Assembly (NCBI GenBank): GCA_021234155.1
Contig: JAJEKV010000034.1
Span: 7,114,028 to 7,178,027, forward strand
Origin: Isoetes taiwanensis
Taxonomy: Eukaryota > Streptophyta > Lycopodiopsida > Isoetales > Isoetaceae
Direction: 5' to 3'
DNA length: 64,000 bases
Part shown: in pieces, positions 46,755 through 59,499 of the stretch
Layout: each line of letters starts with the position of its first letter
Numbering within the stretch: position 1 is the first letter of the stretch
The notes under the pieces: model-generated
What the model was told of the DNA's origin: nothing
Database searches by the model: none
Seen by the model: only the letters and a program-made list of their open reading frames with translations
Position numbers and translations under genes: made by a program

Positions 46755-48970
46755 GATGATGACAATCTTACTCAATTCTTTCAGAATTATCTATCTTATA
46801 TAATACTAAAGGAGAAATAGGAGGATAGTCTGTGCGCAATCTCATACGTTATTTTTTTATTAGGTTATTCTGAATCATTGATTATCTCCATGTTAGAAGA
46901 GAAACAATTTTTTTTCCTTATCAAACTGTGCGAAGCAGATTATGGCGATGTCTCATTGGGCAATGATGATGGGGAGGTTTTACAGAAGTGTTCCAAGCCT
47001 TTAGATTGAGGATTTCTCCTACAAAATCACCCAACAGATGAGTAGTTGGCTTATATTTGAGTTGGGCTCCTGTAAAAACCGAATTCCGGGCCTACATTTT
47101 GGTGTTTGAGCGCGGATATGCCAGAAGTTTTGCCTAAATCTCAACAGAGATCAGTTTCACCGAGTTGGATTCTTGAGAAATCAGCGGCAAAGATCGGATT
47201 TGCGTTTGGGAAGTTAAACGATAAGGATAGGAAGAATATTTTTCTGAGAATAGCGCCAGAATGAGCAAGGGGATAGTTTCTTGAGCATTTGGGGTTCATT
47301 ATTGGAACAAATCTGCAAAAAAAAGGATGACAATGAGCGAAGAAGCAGGGTCAGTGCTAAGAAAATCGGCGAGCAGGGATTCAAAAGTAATATGGATGGT
47401 TTTTTCTTCACTCGCGCGACCCTCTACCTGCCGCTCTGTTGTCCAAGATATATTATCTGCTGTTCTACCTCTGCTGGCATCCCTCCAGAGGAGATTGGGT
47501 TTCATTTGGATTGGATTGAACATGACATTTTCATTTTCTACTTTCGTGGTTTTCTTTATGGTTTTTTTTTTTATCATGGGCGTTGATCGACACCAAATCC
47601 ATTAACTTGGTTTTTTCTAGGGCATATGGCCTTTCTATCTGCACTATGGATCATAGCCATTGCGATGGCTTCAATGGGATTCAAATACCTGTTTGATCAG
47701 GGCTCTGTTTAGGACAGAGACAGTGTCCTCCCCATCTAGGGAATGGACCAGCGAAATCGTATTTTTCTGCATGATCCATGAACAAGCGAGACGTATGGCA
47801 AGAAGAAGATCATGGCATCTAATCATGATTGTTAGAGGACCGCATACTGTCAAACAACATTCTGATGTCATTTTTCTTTCCAAATACTTGTATTTATATG
47901 AAGTGATAAATATCAGACAGCTTGAAGATATCTTTCAGGACAAAATGCTATGGCGCAGTTGTCATTAAAGTATGAAATTATATTTTGGTGTCTTTTCTTT
48001 AGTGTAATTCTTCTTGCTTATTAGGCTGAGGCTGTTTTGGTCTTCAAGTCTTTGCTCAATCAAGGTTTGACGATGCACTCAGATGTGCAGAAATTATAAG
48101 ACAACAGGGCATATCCATGCCAAAAAAAACATGTTTATTTTCTGCTATAATTTGTAGGAGATTGCAGTCCTTGGTGGGTCACAGTGGAGGAGAATCACTG
48201 GCCATTTTGAATGACCATCTATGGTGCACCTTGAATGAGATGCAAAGCCAGATTTTTTTCTAGGTCTAGAATAGAATCGATGAACCAGAGTCTATTCTGG
48301 TAAGAAGGTTAATGCGCTGGAAGGGAAAACGATGTCCTATATGTTAGCTTCTATTTATCATATGATGACAATGAGCATGAAGAGGAGCCCTTGATTGACG
48401 GCCTCTATTCGACACAATTTGTTTCTTAATCTCCACGAGCTCACCATGGATTCTATCGGGTTTTTTAATCTCTTTTATTTAGAAGAGCCATTGACATATT
48501 TGAACTCCAGAACGAGCATCATGGAAGTTTTTATTTTCTCTCCTCTATGATCTTTAGAATCTCAGGCAATTCATTTGGCGGTTGAAGATTTTCAAAAACA
48601 TGGTTGTTCTGAAGTTTTGTATCTGAGAATCATATCTGTAGCTGTTGATGAAATCATTCGAACTAATTTATAGTGCTACATTGGATGGAATTCTGCATGA
48701 TGGTAAAAATTTTATTCATCGTACCTTCTACAAAAGCCACCAGTGTTCCAGCAGAACAGTGTTCACGCAACAGAAGGCAAGTGTACTTTTCAAGTTTTCT
48801 GTTTCTATAATGCCAGAGGGGATAATAATTATTTTACTTTTTGCAGATTGGTAATTTATTTCTTGCAAAAGAGGGATCGTTATTTTTGGAATTTGCACCT
48901 GCTATAGCCCTAAATCAATATCACTGGAACAAAAATAGGTACATACAATTATCTTAGTTAGAGAACATGC
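46755..48970. other. Degenerate region, possibly relict exons
   Basis: Protein-like short frames occur (PEVLPKSQQRSVSPSWILEK near 47130; ESQAIHLAVEDFQKHGC near 48560; LFLAKEGSLFLEFAPAIAL near 48855). None joins into a longer product or matches a family I recognise. Confidence 0.3.
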
Positions 48971-48974
48971 GAGA

Positions 48975-49600
48975 TTATTTGGAAATTTGTGCTTGGGGCC
49001 CTGGTGCCAAGGTGGGATTTATGTGTGCATGATAACGACCAGTTTTCACTTGGGCTAAAGTAACTGCCCATATCTTTTGAGAAAAACGACCATTGAGATA
49101 TTGTTGCAAAAGCTCAGAATCAGAACTGGCAAGCATCAGGCAGTGCTCTAGTTGCACAGCCCAACGAGCAAACTATGTAGTGCAATGCTCTTTCCAACAT
49201 TGTTTCAAACGCTGAGGAGATTCAGCCATGGCAAGTGCAAGAACAGGATACCTAACATCATCCATGTGGTGCACCTTGCAGATATAGTGGAGATGGCGCT
49301 TCATGGCAGAATGTTGAAGAGGCCAAAAACCTGTCTCTTGTAAAAGAATAGCATAGGACACCGTTGTTTTAACTCCGAGGCTGTAAGTGAGAAAGGACTT
49401 TTGCACCCGCTCCAAGCTCTCCCAAGCACTAGCACTAATGGCAGGCCCCCACACTTCAGAACGATACAGTAAAACAGGCTCTATCAAAGCCCGAAACAAG
49501 TGGGCTTTCTGTGGCCAATCATGAATTTCTGCGCGAAAACAATTGTTTTGCATTGCATAGAGTGCTCTCCATCCAGCAGCCACCCGCTTGGTAATACATT
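48975..49600 (-). pseudogene. LINE fragment without a 3' tail
   Basis: The minus strand reads HLFRALIEPVLLYRSEVWGP, then VQKSFLTYSLGVKTTVSYAI and MAESPQRLKQCWKEH, a stop, then HCLMLASSDSELLQQYLNGR and HINPTLAPGP. It is another subfamily of the same LINE, truncated at both ends. Confidence 0.82.
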
Positions 49601-49727
49601 GTTCCCAAAGTGTGTTCTTACAGAATTCTACACCAAGTTACTTATAACTATCTACAACTTCAACTTCGCGGCTATCATAGTGCATGGACAATTAGTCAGT
49701 TTCTAGTCAGAAGCATAGAAAAGGAGT

Positions 49728-49865
49728 ATGCATCTTTGTCATCTAGTAGGCAAGGAGATTCATGCAAAATTGTGCCGGAGAGGGATCTACAGTGAAAAAC
49801 ATCCTAAGTGGAGAGGAAATGCAAATTTCTCGATGTCTTGTTGCAATCTTCCTGATTCTATATCC
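49728..49865 (+). pseudogene. Fragment copy of the 30-kb DUF6817 gene
   Basis: CATCTAGTAGGCAAGGAGAT, CAAAATTGTGCCGGA, GTGAAAAACATCC and GGAGAGGAAAT.CAAATTT match 30745-30865 in order with small indels that break the frame. Only about 130 bp of the gene is present. Confidence 0.85.
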
Positions 49866-50340
49866 ACTGTCTACATGTCTTCGCCATCAATGTCTTTTAC
49901 ATGGAAAATATTCCTGACACTTCTACTAAGGCTCTCTCTCCTTCTGATTCAGATGAAGAACTTGTTGAGAAGTCAGTCCCCGTTGATATTTAACGTGGGC
50001 AAAAATATTAATCTGTGTAATCATTTTACTATGTTAAATTATTGAATTATAACTTTAACGTCTATGCGCGGATAGACATTCTTCATTTCCTTTGCATTTA
50101 TGTGTTTTAAATAAGTGTACTTTTTTAGTATGACATATAGCAAAAAGTATCCTCCTCTTTTAGTATTGCTCTATCTGAACTGCGCCTTTTTTGTTTGATG
50201 CTTGTGTTTATAAAAATAGGTTAAAAGTGCCGAATTTTTCTGTTTTTGAAACAGGAATCTGCAATTGCACAATATGTCATTAGTGCGTTTGCTAGGTCAC
50301 TGTGTTAAGAAAACTTTCTAGAACTCTAGAGAATATCTTC

Positions 50341-50530
50341 TTCTTCTTCTTTTTTTTTTTTTTTTTTTTTTCCGCGGGTAAGATTTTTTGATTAATATAA
50401 AAACAAGGTACACGACCTTCTTGTGGGCTCCACAATAGGCCTGATAGGAAGTATACAATGCTCTTGGTCACCAGATAGAAAGAATTGTAACAAAAAATAC
50501 ACGCAGCCATCAAACTGAAAAACTACCCTA
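50341..50530 (-). mobile_element. Retroelement 3' end with a poly-A tail (minus strand)
   Basis: On the minus strand, GGCCTATTGTGGAGCCCAC leads to AATATAAAAA, TCTTACCCGCGG and then A(20) and GAAGAAGAAG. A LINE or SINE 3' end is the simplest reading. Its UTR differs from the GACGATAAAA family. Confidence 0.55.
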
Positions 50531-50534
50531 AGAT

Positions 50535-51507
50535 CACGTCCATGTACTATGGTCAAGGTTCTCAACCTCTTCTTCATCCCTGCAAAATGAGATGCTCCTC
50601 AGCCTTTTAGTTCTTCCAGTACTAGAGGGCGTGGCCTTCTTCCCAACTATTGTAGGTACTATGGGAAGGTAATAGCACTTGTAGAGTGCAATCAAAATTA
50701 TTCCTCAAGATCTTGAAGAACGTAGCCGAAGGAATACTGAGAAGAATAAGATAGGCAAGTCACTCTTGATTGTATGAGAACACCTGAAGATTTGCCTTCT
50801 TCTCCTACTAGCAGTACTATCGAGGCTTACTTGCTCTTCCAGGAATACGCTCCACTACCAAGAAGCCCAACCCGCAAGATTTTAAGTAGAAGTAGAACTG
50901 TACTAGGCAAGATTGCCAACTGTCTCCCCACTAGCAAGGTACTATAGGCATTTCAACAAGGGCTCCCTCCACTACTAGAACAACCCGCTACTCCACTTGT
51001 ATAACTGCCTCAACCTCTTCTCTACAATAAAGGTACTATAGACTAGGCTACTCTTTCCATGTAGAGCTTCAAGGCAAAGTAACATATATTCAACAGTTTT
51101 GAATACTACAGGAGAAAGCCAATCGTAATTCTAATGGAAATTTTCCAGAGAAGCCTCCAGTAAGATGCTGCAGCCCCGCAGACTCATGGCAGCCCCGTCA
51201 TGACAAATAGGAGTTGCAGTGAACAAAATATCTGTTTCAATAGTATCTGCCTCCTGAACGCATTAACATTTAAACAGTATATGTGTTGCAGCTACAAGAG
51301 ACACAGGTCTCCCGTCCTGTATATCTTGCTTTACCAATCTGACCTGTACGTCTCTAGCTAGGATAGAGAAGGGGAAAAAACCCCTAACATGCAAGACCAA
51401 AAATAAGCCATTCTATGTCCCCTCCTGTCATGGGGTTCTAGAGAATATTTCAGAAGGTTCTAGAGAAATATTCTTGGAACTTTTGGAGGAAGGCTTGGAA
51501 TAATCCA
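50535..51507. other. Non-coding region
   Basis: Pyrimidine-rich phrases with ACTACTAG..AA recur (50800-51060) without clear periodicity. No gene seen. Confidence 0.5.
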
Positions 51508-53303
51508 TAGAAAACTATCATTCATTTAAATTGGGATTATGTCTGTTCCAAAAGCGCGTCAGTTTGGCCCTATACAAGCCAAATATTGTTGTTTTTACAT
51601 TAAACCAATTCATCAAAAATCTCACTCAAAAACACTTGTTGACTAGTCTAATTCAAATTATGCCATAAAAAGGAGACTTATTCATGCATTATTGAAATAT
51701 TTTTCTGAGGTAGAATAATGGAGAATGGCTATTGTTTTTCATGTTTTAATCTTCTAATATAATTCATAGGACATGAAAATAGCGTCAATATACATTAAAT
51801 GTATATTTAGCAACATTAAAAGTTAACCCAATATCCAGTGTTTGAAGACAGAATCAAGACAAACACAATACACCTTATAGTTGACATTCAACATAATCAT
51901 TCAAAAATACACTCTCGTTAACTTCCAAAGAGCCTACAAACAACAAAAAAAATGAGGTATATAAACATGTTGACTTGGCTTATAAAAACATATATAACGT
52001 AAAATCATGCTTTATGGTTTACACGCTTTAAACTTCAGAACATGAAAATGCGCTTGGCGCGATTTAGCTTGGATGATGAAGGTCCAAAAGTTTAAGTTTC
52101 ATACTAAATACTAATCCATCTTTCGTCCTCTTCTTTGAGAATGATAAGAGCCCAGGCATATAACGAAACATCTATCCCCTTCAGCAGCATGGCTCTGTAA
52201 CTGAGTTAGTTAGAACTGAGTACACGATCAGAACTCAGTTAGTTTTGCAAACAAATTGTAAGCAAAATAGAGCAAGAACCACATGATCTGTGTTGCTACA
52301 AGCCTTTGGAAACAAATATAATGTCATCGGACCAAGAATTGGGGTCTCGGCTAAATCTTCTGCCAAATAACTACAAATCCCAAGCAATCCCCTCTGTGTA
52401 GTGTGCTTTCCAGATATTCATAGAAGCTTACTAAAAGCTTACTGTTTCAGCTCATATCGTTCCTTTTGCTTCTGTATCATCTCCAAATTGAATCATATAA
52501 GATCTCAACGAACTGAAGAACACATTTCCACAAACCTGGTACATAAACTCTGATTCGGAATTGAAGGCAAATTAATAGATCATCATAATTGAAATAGAGA
52601 GATTTAAACTTGATGGTAATAATACCTGCAAATATGGCAGTCCCTCTATCTCTTGCATGCCCTAGTCATTTAAAATATGATCCTGCAGAAAACACATCCA
52701 TTGCAAGAGAACCTAAGGCAAACCATACTCACTATATCCTGAATGGCTGCATCCAAGAAATTGTAGAAAGAGCACACTGAGCTCATCTAGCCAGGATGGG
52801 CATGTCTACAAAGAATGGGCAGAAAAATAGGCACGTTTATGAAGAAGGTCAGAACAGGTCTTTCTATGAAGAACGAAATGGGAAAAATGCCGGAATAGGT
52901 TTGTCCATGAAGAAAGGGCAGAGAAATATATGGGAAGGAAAGTCAGAATGGCAAAAAGGTTGGAATAGACCTGGCTATGAAGAAAGTTCAGAGAAAAGAA
53001 AGCTGGAATGGGAAAAAAGTCGGAATAGGTCTGGCTATGAAGAAAACGCAGAGAAATATATGGCAAAGAGAGCCAAAATAGGCGTGCGTCCAAAAAAAAT
53101 GCAATGGGGAAAAGGGTGAATGGAAAGTGCCGAAAAAACGTGAGGAAGAAAAGCGGGAGAAAGTCTAGACAAGCGGGAAATTTTAGATGGAAGAAATTTT
53201 AGACGGGTGGGGGAAATTTTAGGCGGGCGGGCGGGAAATGAAAGATATTTTAAATTCCCAATATTATGACATAATCTAAATATAAATGAATGACGGTTAG
53301 AAA
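51508..53303. mobile_element. 1.8 kb non-autonomous relative of the 11.4 kb transposon
   Basis: The element runs from 51514 to 53297. The ends ACTATCATTCATTTAAATTG (left) and ACCGTCATTCATTTATATTT (right, complement) agree in 25 of 30 positions with each other and match the 2716 TIR. TAGAAA occurs immediately outside both ends (51508-51513 and 53298-53303), a perfect 6-bp target duplication. The left subterminal TGTCTGTTCCAAAAGC is shared with 2742-2757. A motif A copy (GCGCTTGGCGCGATTT) lies at 52050. No transposase is encoded. Confidence 0.88.
52796..53119. repeat. Imperfect tandem repeat, about 60-bp units
   Basis: GGAATAG[GA][TC]CTGGCTATGA and AGAAAG..CAGAGAAA recur five to six times. The open frame (TKNGQKNRHVYEEG and so on) follows from the repeat unit and is not evidence of a protein. 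It lies inside the 1.8 kb element. Confidence 0.75.
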
Positions 53304-53304
53304 T

Positions 53305-55370
53305 ATTCTCATATAAATATGGGTAACGATCGTATATGTATGATATATATATGGTCATCACATTAGCTTGGTCACGAATCACAAACCAAAATGTCCAAAA
53401 TTGCAATAACAAGAAGCAGTCAATGAACCACAATGGTAAAATTGTAACCCACCACGGAATCATGCAGCACCATCAATGGGCCTTTGCAGAACAACAAAAA
53501 GGCAGTTTCAGAAAAGTCAGAGCAACATGTCGACAGAGTAGCTCCATAGAAGATGCAAATGAGTTCCAAACTAGGGCAATCAATGCATCCTACTTCGGCA
53601 AATGGAGCTTCATGTCAGTGCAGTATGCATTAGAGTTTTTTTGAGATCAAATAAGGGCCCTTACTCGATGCCACGTCAAAAAGCTCGCGGCCAATGGGGA
53701 GTCGAGCTTGTACAGAACTTTTTTACCGAGCCTTGGTTTCACCTTTCCAGGTGTCGACTGCACGTAGCTTCGGTAATATCCGTGCCTCTAGCTTCGGGTG
53801 TCAGATTACACACGTGGCAATTATAACCGTTAGCTCCCGCCCTCAATTCCTTTTCGGTGTTTTCCACAACGAGTTTTGCGCCAAGATCGATTGCCGCGCC
53901 AAGGGAGCTTCGGTTCACTTTCGGGCCGCTGCCGACTGCGCTAAAGGGAGTTTCGACCCACGAAAAACTTCGATCAAGGTAAAATCGCGTAGCCTTTCCT
54001 AGTATTTCGATTCCGCTCCACATTCTGATTTGAATTACGTGACTAGATGGCTATAAGCTCTATCCGCGATTCGGAAATGAGTTTGAAAGCTTCGTGGTGT
54101 CGGCCAGGGAGCTTTGTTACACTCCAACCCGCAATGCGAGGTGAATGGCGAGTCAAAAGATGCGCAGGAGAAATGATGTTTACGCACATTTGGAAGGCTT
54201 TGGTGGTCGGATTTCGATCAGGCAAAGAGATATTTGTACAAGTAAGTCATGTATACACTCCAACGTGATATGGCAAAAAAAAAAATAAGCAAGCGGCGAA
54301 CTTTCCCGCGGTTAGAAAATTCTATGCAATTCATATTCAAATTAGTTCAGTTTTATCCGGTTCATTCCTATTCTCTCGGGTTTGTGTATATCGATGTGGA
54401 GAACAACGTCTCTTCACACTTTCGATAAGCGGTGTTTTCCATTGCTTTCACCAAGATATGGGCTGCTTGTTGTTCGAAGGTAGCACACCAAAGACATTTC
54501 GAGAGAAAGGGGTATATGGTTCCGGAGGTATGAATACTCTCCACGAAGATCCAAGCTAAGCGAGCTTCCATTGCCCAACTTTGTCCGATTTATCATTGCA
54601 TGCCTACGGATGCCACTTCTATCTTATTAGCACGGAGTAAGTTGTCGCGAGGAAATGTGCATGGCATTGAAGGAGAAGGGAGGAGTTTCTTGGGCATGTG
54701 AAGATAAATTTAGGAATTGATCTCATTCATTGCCATATTCAAGAGCCGACAATGTAAAGAAGACCTTGAAGATGTTTACAGTTCAATAGTCGGCAGATAG
54801 TTTTTAGATAGTGTATTTCTTGAAGGTTGGAGTGCTTTCGACTTCACGATGGAGCTGAATGTCTTGAATGCGGGGATAAGTCGAGACACGGTTGGTTCAG
54901 ATATTGCATTAGGGAAGCAAACTCGTATGTCACTTTTAAGTATAGGAGATGGCGAAATGTCCGGAAGTGAAGGAAGAAAGTACGTCCCCGGATTCTGTCC
55001 GAACAAGATGACAATGATGGCACGCGATTCCGTTGTCATAGACTTGAACATTCATAAGGATAATCAGCTGTTCAAAAGTCCGAGAGCGGGAGGCGAAAGT
55101 GGTCTCTATTCGATGTTCGTGGCAATTGGAGTTTGAGACATACTTAAACTTCTTCCATTTCATGATAGATGGCCGAAGGTGGGAAAGCCGCAGAAGAATG
55201 CTATAAATTGGGGTCATGCATGCCACCCAAAGTCATATCTCGTATATGAATCTATCTAATATAAATATAAGTGATTGTTAGCGGAGATCTATTGTATATT
55301 AATTGCAAACATTTGCTTTCATTGGGATATAAGACTTAAAGTAGCCATGTTATGTACAACTCGATTGTGG
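53305..55370 (+). other. Unrecognised, protein-like fragments
   Basis: Short frames such as MPRQKARGQWGVELVQN (53668), KASWCRPGSFVTLQPAMRG (54075) and GRKYVPGFCPNKMTMMARD (54970) look like decayed exons in order on the plus strand. No family could be named. They precede the motif B arrays and may belong to the same element. Confidence 0.3.
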
Positions 55371-55374
55371 ATGT

Positions 55375-55710
55375 GTTTTCACACACCGCACTTACGGTCG
55401 AAATTGTGGCTCTCATAAACTATGGAAGGCCCATTTTCGCGACCGTGAGCCACTGCAATCTTGAAAATGTGCATAGCATAAAAAAAAAGGGTATATTCGC
55501 GACCGTAGCCACGGTGCAGCGGTTATACATAATAAGATATTGAAGTATTGTTTTCGCACCATAGCCACGGTGCGAAAATGTGCAATGAAATAAAAAATGG
55601 AATGGGTATTTTTAGCGACCGTAGTATGCGGTCGAAATTGTGAATAGAATAACTTATCGAAGTCTTGTTTTCGCGACCGAAGTAGCCCGCGGTCGCTTAA
55701 TTTGTGCATA
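55375..55710. repeat. Motif B palindrome array
   Basis: Five copies of a palindrome near TTTCGC[GA]CC[GA]TAGCCACGGTGCGAAA occur at about 55435, 55497, 55555, 55615 and 55670, spaced 58-62 bp. The spacers share TAGCATAA and GAAGT.TT.TTTT. Confidence 0.85.
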
Positions 55711-56079
55711 GCATAAATTAAGGAAGTGTTATTTTAAGATCGTTGCCACGTTCTTAGTCTCTATTGCAAATCAAGCCGCTACAAAGGCTCACATTCTAAG
55801 TGTCATAAATCGGGCGCCGCTCCACGAGAATGGCAAATAGCCGGGTCGAGATAAGGCATGGGAGCCTGTTTTAGCGCATGGTATGACAAAATAGTGGAGA
55901 AAGAACGGGATTTTCGTCGAAGCATCCTGAAGAGTTCGAGGAGGAGCTAGAGGAGCCGTGGATGCAACCACTTTGTGTATAATAATTTTGCCCTGGCGTA
56001 GACATTATGGCGAGTGTAACAGGTTTCTTGATGCATATGGCGGCATCCTTCATAGCTTCATGGCTGGAGCTGGTCCGAC

Positions 56080-57300
56080 GTGAAACCATGTCCCGTGGAT
56101 GGTTTGCCTTCACTAAGCATCCAAGCTTTTCTTAAGATGTTTCGAAACCCGATCATGACCCGAATTAGAAGGTTCTTGAAGAAACTACAGAACTGTCGCT
56201 GTGCAAGAGGGGAAGGAAAGTTTTTAGGCCTAGATATCATGTTAAAGCACATACATGATTTACACTAAGCCAAGCAAAGATGCAGTTCTTCTTCAAGTGC
56301 AATGTCATTTGAAACAACGCCCCCGCCTCACCGATAGAGAGGAGCCGATAGATCCCGAGGAAGAGAAGCTTCGTCTTGGAAAATGAGGAGATCGAGGTTG
56401 TGGAAGAGGAGGTCTCAGAAAAAGTTATCTACTTGGGGGCTATCAGAAGCATATCCCATCCATGTGGGTGGGAAACCATACTATTTGTTGTCACGGACAT
56501 ATCCGAAGTAGCGAGGGTTGAGAGAAGGCGAGATATTGGGCCGGATATATGCCCATGTTGTAGGCTTTGGGAGGACTTATAGACTTTGAGACCGATGTCC
56601 CCGGACAAATGATAATTTGTGACTTATGATGGATCCTCAATACCTCCGGAGGATGCATTTGAAATTGTCATGCAGCAAGTGAAGCTGGGGTATGAAGCAA
56701 ATGAAAGATGTCAAATTTGAAGCTGCTAGCTCTTCAAACACCGCTTACGAATTCATAGAAGCGTGAGTCGAAGTCCTCTTTCAAAATAACAAACCCAATT
56801 TGTTGTCGAAGCGGGACAAAAGAGAGGTATTTATCTGGTTTCATTTTCTATTTCTTCTTGAATCGATGTTTCTTTTATCTTCGGGAGTTATTTATTGATG
56901 ACTTACGTGCAAGGCATCGAGAGTCACCCTAGTATTGCACATTATATGGGCTACCTTCACAAGGGGAAAATTATTGTGTTTCACAATAAATATAGTCCAT
57001 CCGAGATACTGGGAGGTCCTCAAGCTTAAGGCTCTTGTCATTAGTAGCCGGGCAACCACGTGCCCCTAGCCTCGAACTATGATCGAAAGTGGTTGATGAG
57101 ATAGGGCTATCGCAATGTATGTCTCGGGGCTTCAAAATGTACTCTGTCCTTGCAAATAAAGCAGCTCTAGGCTTGGGTGGAGCGGACAAGGAAATGCTAG
57201 CGCTTGTCACATTGCGGCACGGAAGGACCCGACATATTGTATACATTAGATGCAATTGGGGCTGGAGTAAAAGAAGAGGACTTAGAAGATTTTGATTAGG
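56080..57300 (+). other. Decayed coding fragments between motif B arrays
   Basis: Frames with a protein-like composition: NPIMTRIRRFLKKLQNC then GEGKFLGLDIMLKHIHDLH (56150-56268), an acidic stretch (ENEEIEVVEEEVSEKV, 56376) and TLRHGRTRHIVYIRCNWGW (57215). The GLD..L.H phrase is reminiscent of the C-terminal part of some plant transposase-like DUF families, but this is speculation. Confidence 0.25.
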
Positions 57301-57509
57301 GTTTTACAAGATTACGATGCCAAGAAAAGGAAATGTACTTAAAAAACTTATGTATTAATATAATGTCTTTTCTATAAATTGTCTTTTCTATAATGTATCA
57401 ATTGTTTTCATATGACGAAATTGTTTTCAATGTGAGCAATAAATCCTTGTTAGATATATATGTTAGGTATTCTTTAATGGTGGCTACAAGTCGAAAACAG
57501 GGATGCCGG

Positions 57510-58170
57510 CAGCTTTTTTGGGGCGGCGATTTAAGCACCGTATTTCTGATCTTTGCGAAAACAAGCGGTCGGCAATCATTAGGGATTTTTGAGATCATAA
57601 AGGGCCTTCTAAAGGCTGGCGACTAAGCTATATGAACTACCAATCTTAAAAACAGGCGGTAATCCGGTCGAAAAAAAGCGATTATAACTAACTCACTGGA
57701 TCACATTTTCTAGCATAAGTGTTGATAGAAAAGTCCAAATGAGCTCTTGTTTGGTGCAATAGATAGAGCTCATTGAGATCTTTCCAATCTTGGGTGGTTT
57801 GCATATTTTTTTAGCCCCGTAGGATAGTAAAAAATGGTAAAAACCATATTTTTTTGAGTTTTGACAATCATAAGTGGTTAAAATATGTGCAAAGCACCTA
57901 AGGTTGGAAAGATCTCAACGAGATCTATCTATTGCACTAAACAAGAGCTCATTTGGACTTTTCTATCAACAGTTATGCTAGCAAATGTGATCCAGTAAGT
58001 TAGTTATAACAGCTTTTTATTTGGACCGGATTTAAATCGCCGCTCGATTTCGATTGGTAGTTCATTTATCTTCATTTGGCTTAGTTGGCATGTTTTGAAG
58101 GCCCTTTTTTAATCTAAAAAAAACCCTAATGTTTTGGACTACCCATTTCGCAGACGGTGCGAAAATAGGA
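57510..58170. repeat. Long foldback (inverted repeat of about 300-bp arms)
   Basis: The left arm (about 57510-57825) and right arm (about 57855-58170) are inverted copies centred near 57840. GTCCAAATGAGCTCTTGTTT at 57738 is answered by its complement at about 57935, and AAGGGCCTTC at 57600 by its complement at about 58098. The inner arms are nearly identical; the outer arms have indels. The right arm runs into a motif B array. Confidence 0.88.
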
Positions 58171-58340
58171 TGTCGGCATTTTTTGGACTGCCCGATTTCG
58201 CACCGTGGCTATGGTGCGAAAAAATTTGTCTGCTGGGATTTTTGACTGCCCTATTTCGCCTGCGTGGCTACGGTGCGAAAAGCAGATGTCTCAAGTAGTT
58301 TTTGACGCCGCCCGTTTCGCACCGTGGCTACGAGAACATT
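58140..58340. repeat. Motif B array
   Basis: Four copies of TTTCGC[AC].C[CG][GT]TGGCTA[TC]GGTGCGAAAA occur at about 58145, 58190, 58252 and 58313, in spacers rich in TTTTTGACTGCCC. Confidence 0.85.
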
Positions 58341-59499
58341 TTTCAGTCTAGGGGTTTATGGGATGGGACGGACAATATTGCTTAATTGAATTTCTTGTCC
58401 TTGCTAAAATCGCCATGTCCATGGAAGGCGCTAGCTGAAATCCCACAAAATGAGGCTGGACGACCCCGGGGCTGAATGTTGATGAGGTCATTACTAGCTT
58501 GGCCGGAGACTTCTATTCCAATCACGAGGGCGCAGGCGCTTATTCCCATCACAAGCCGCCAGATGGGCGTAGAGGAGGTTGTCCTTACATAAGACTTGGG
58601 CAAACCCTTGGAAATGTCGCCCACACTATTAATAATAGTGTGGACGAATATTCAAAACCCGACCAGGTGCTTCCTAGTCGGGTCACCTTGCCGAGCTACC
58701 GGTAAGGTTGTTGGGGAAGGAGTTTTCCGTGGCATGCCATGCGCCACAATATTCCAGTTCGGATGATGGTATTGTGGTAGCATGGGACGACTCTCGATCA
58801 ACGGACCGCCGCCGTTCCCTACTTTGGAGGCGGAGACATTGGAGGAGGAAGCCGTCGGGTCATCGTCGTGTGGCCCAAAGTTGATGTCATCCATGTCCCA
58901 AGACGCGAGTCCGCGGCCATTCGGTTCTTGTGTAATGAGCTGGATTACGGTTGAAACCAAGGGGGTTCTACACAAGGCAGGTGCTTTGGCGGTTGACCGG
59001 GGCCATGGTGCCCGGTGGCTCATGAATCGGGCGTTGGGAATCTCCTCGTCTGGGACGTTGGGACCTCTATTGCATTCCCAAACGTTTGGCGGTGGTGGGG
59101 GGGAGGAACTGCGGAGACTATGGAAGTGCAAAGATGACCAAAGATCACTGGTCTAGCATGATCGCCGGATCGACGCCAGCAAGAAGATCGAGACGGGCCC
59201 AAAGAAGATGCATGGTGGTCCAAAGCAAGATGGCGAGGATCAGCCGCCCCACAAGATCATGATCAGGTGAACCCATAGTGATCGAGGGAACCCTAGTTGG
59301 AGTGGAGCAGGTGCTAGGAAGCCCCGAAAAGCCGAAATCCGGCCGAAGAAATCCGGAGCCGGCAAAGCCTCCTAGGCTTGTTCCTAGTCTTGAGACAAGC
59401 CGAGAGATGCGGGCAAGGAGACCGATAAGCTTGGTAATAAAGCGGAAGCCTAAGGAAGGGGAGCCTAGTGTTAGATATGGTGGCCCGAGAAGATGAAGG

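Noticed and set aside
52796-53119. 107-codon Lys/Glu/Tyr-rich protein
   Set aside because: It is the translation of a tandem repeat with a frame-compatible unit and has no start context or homologue.
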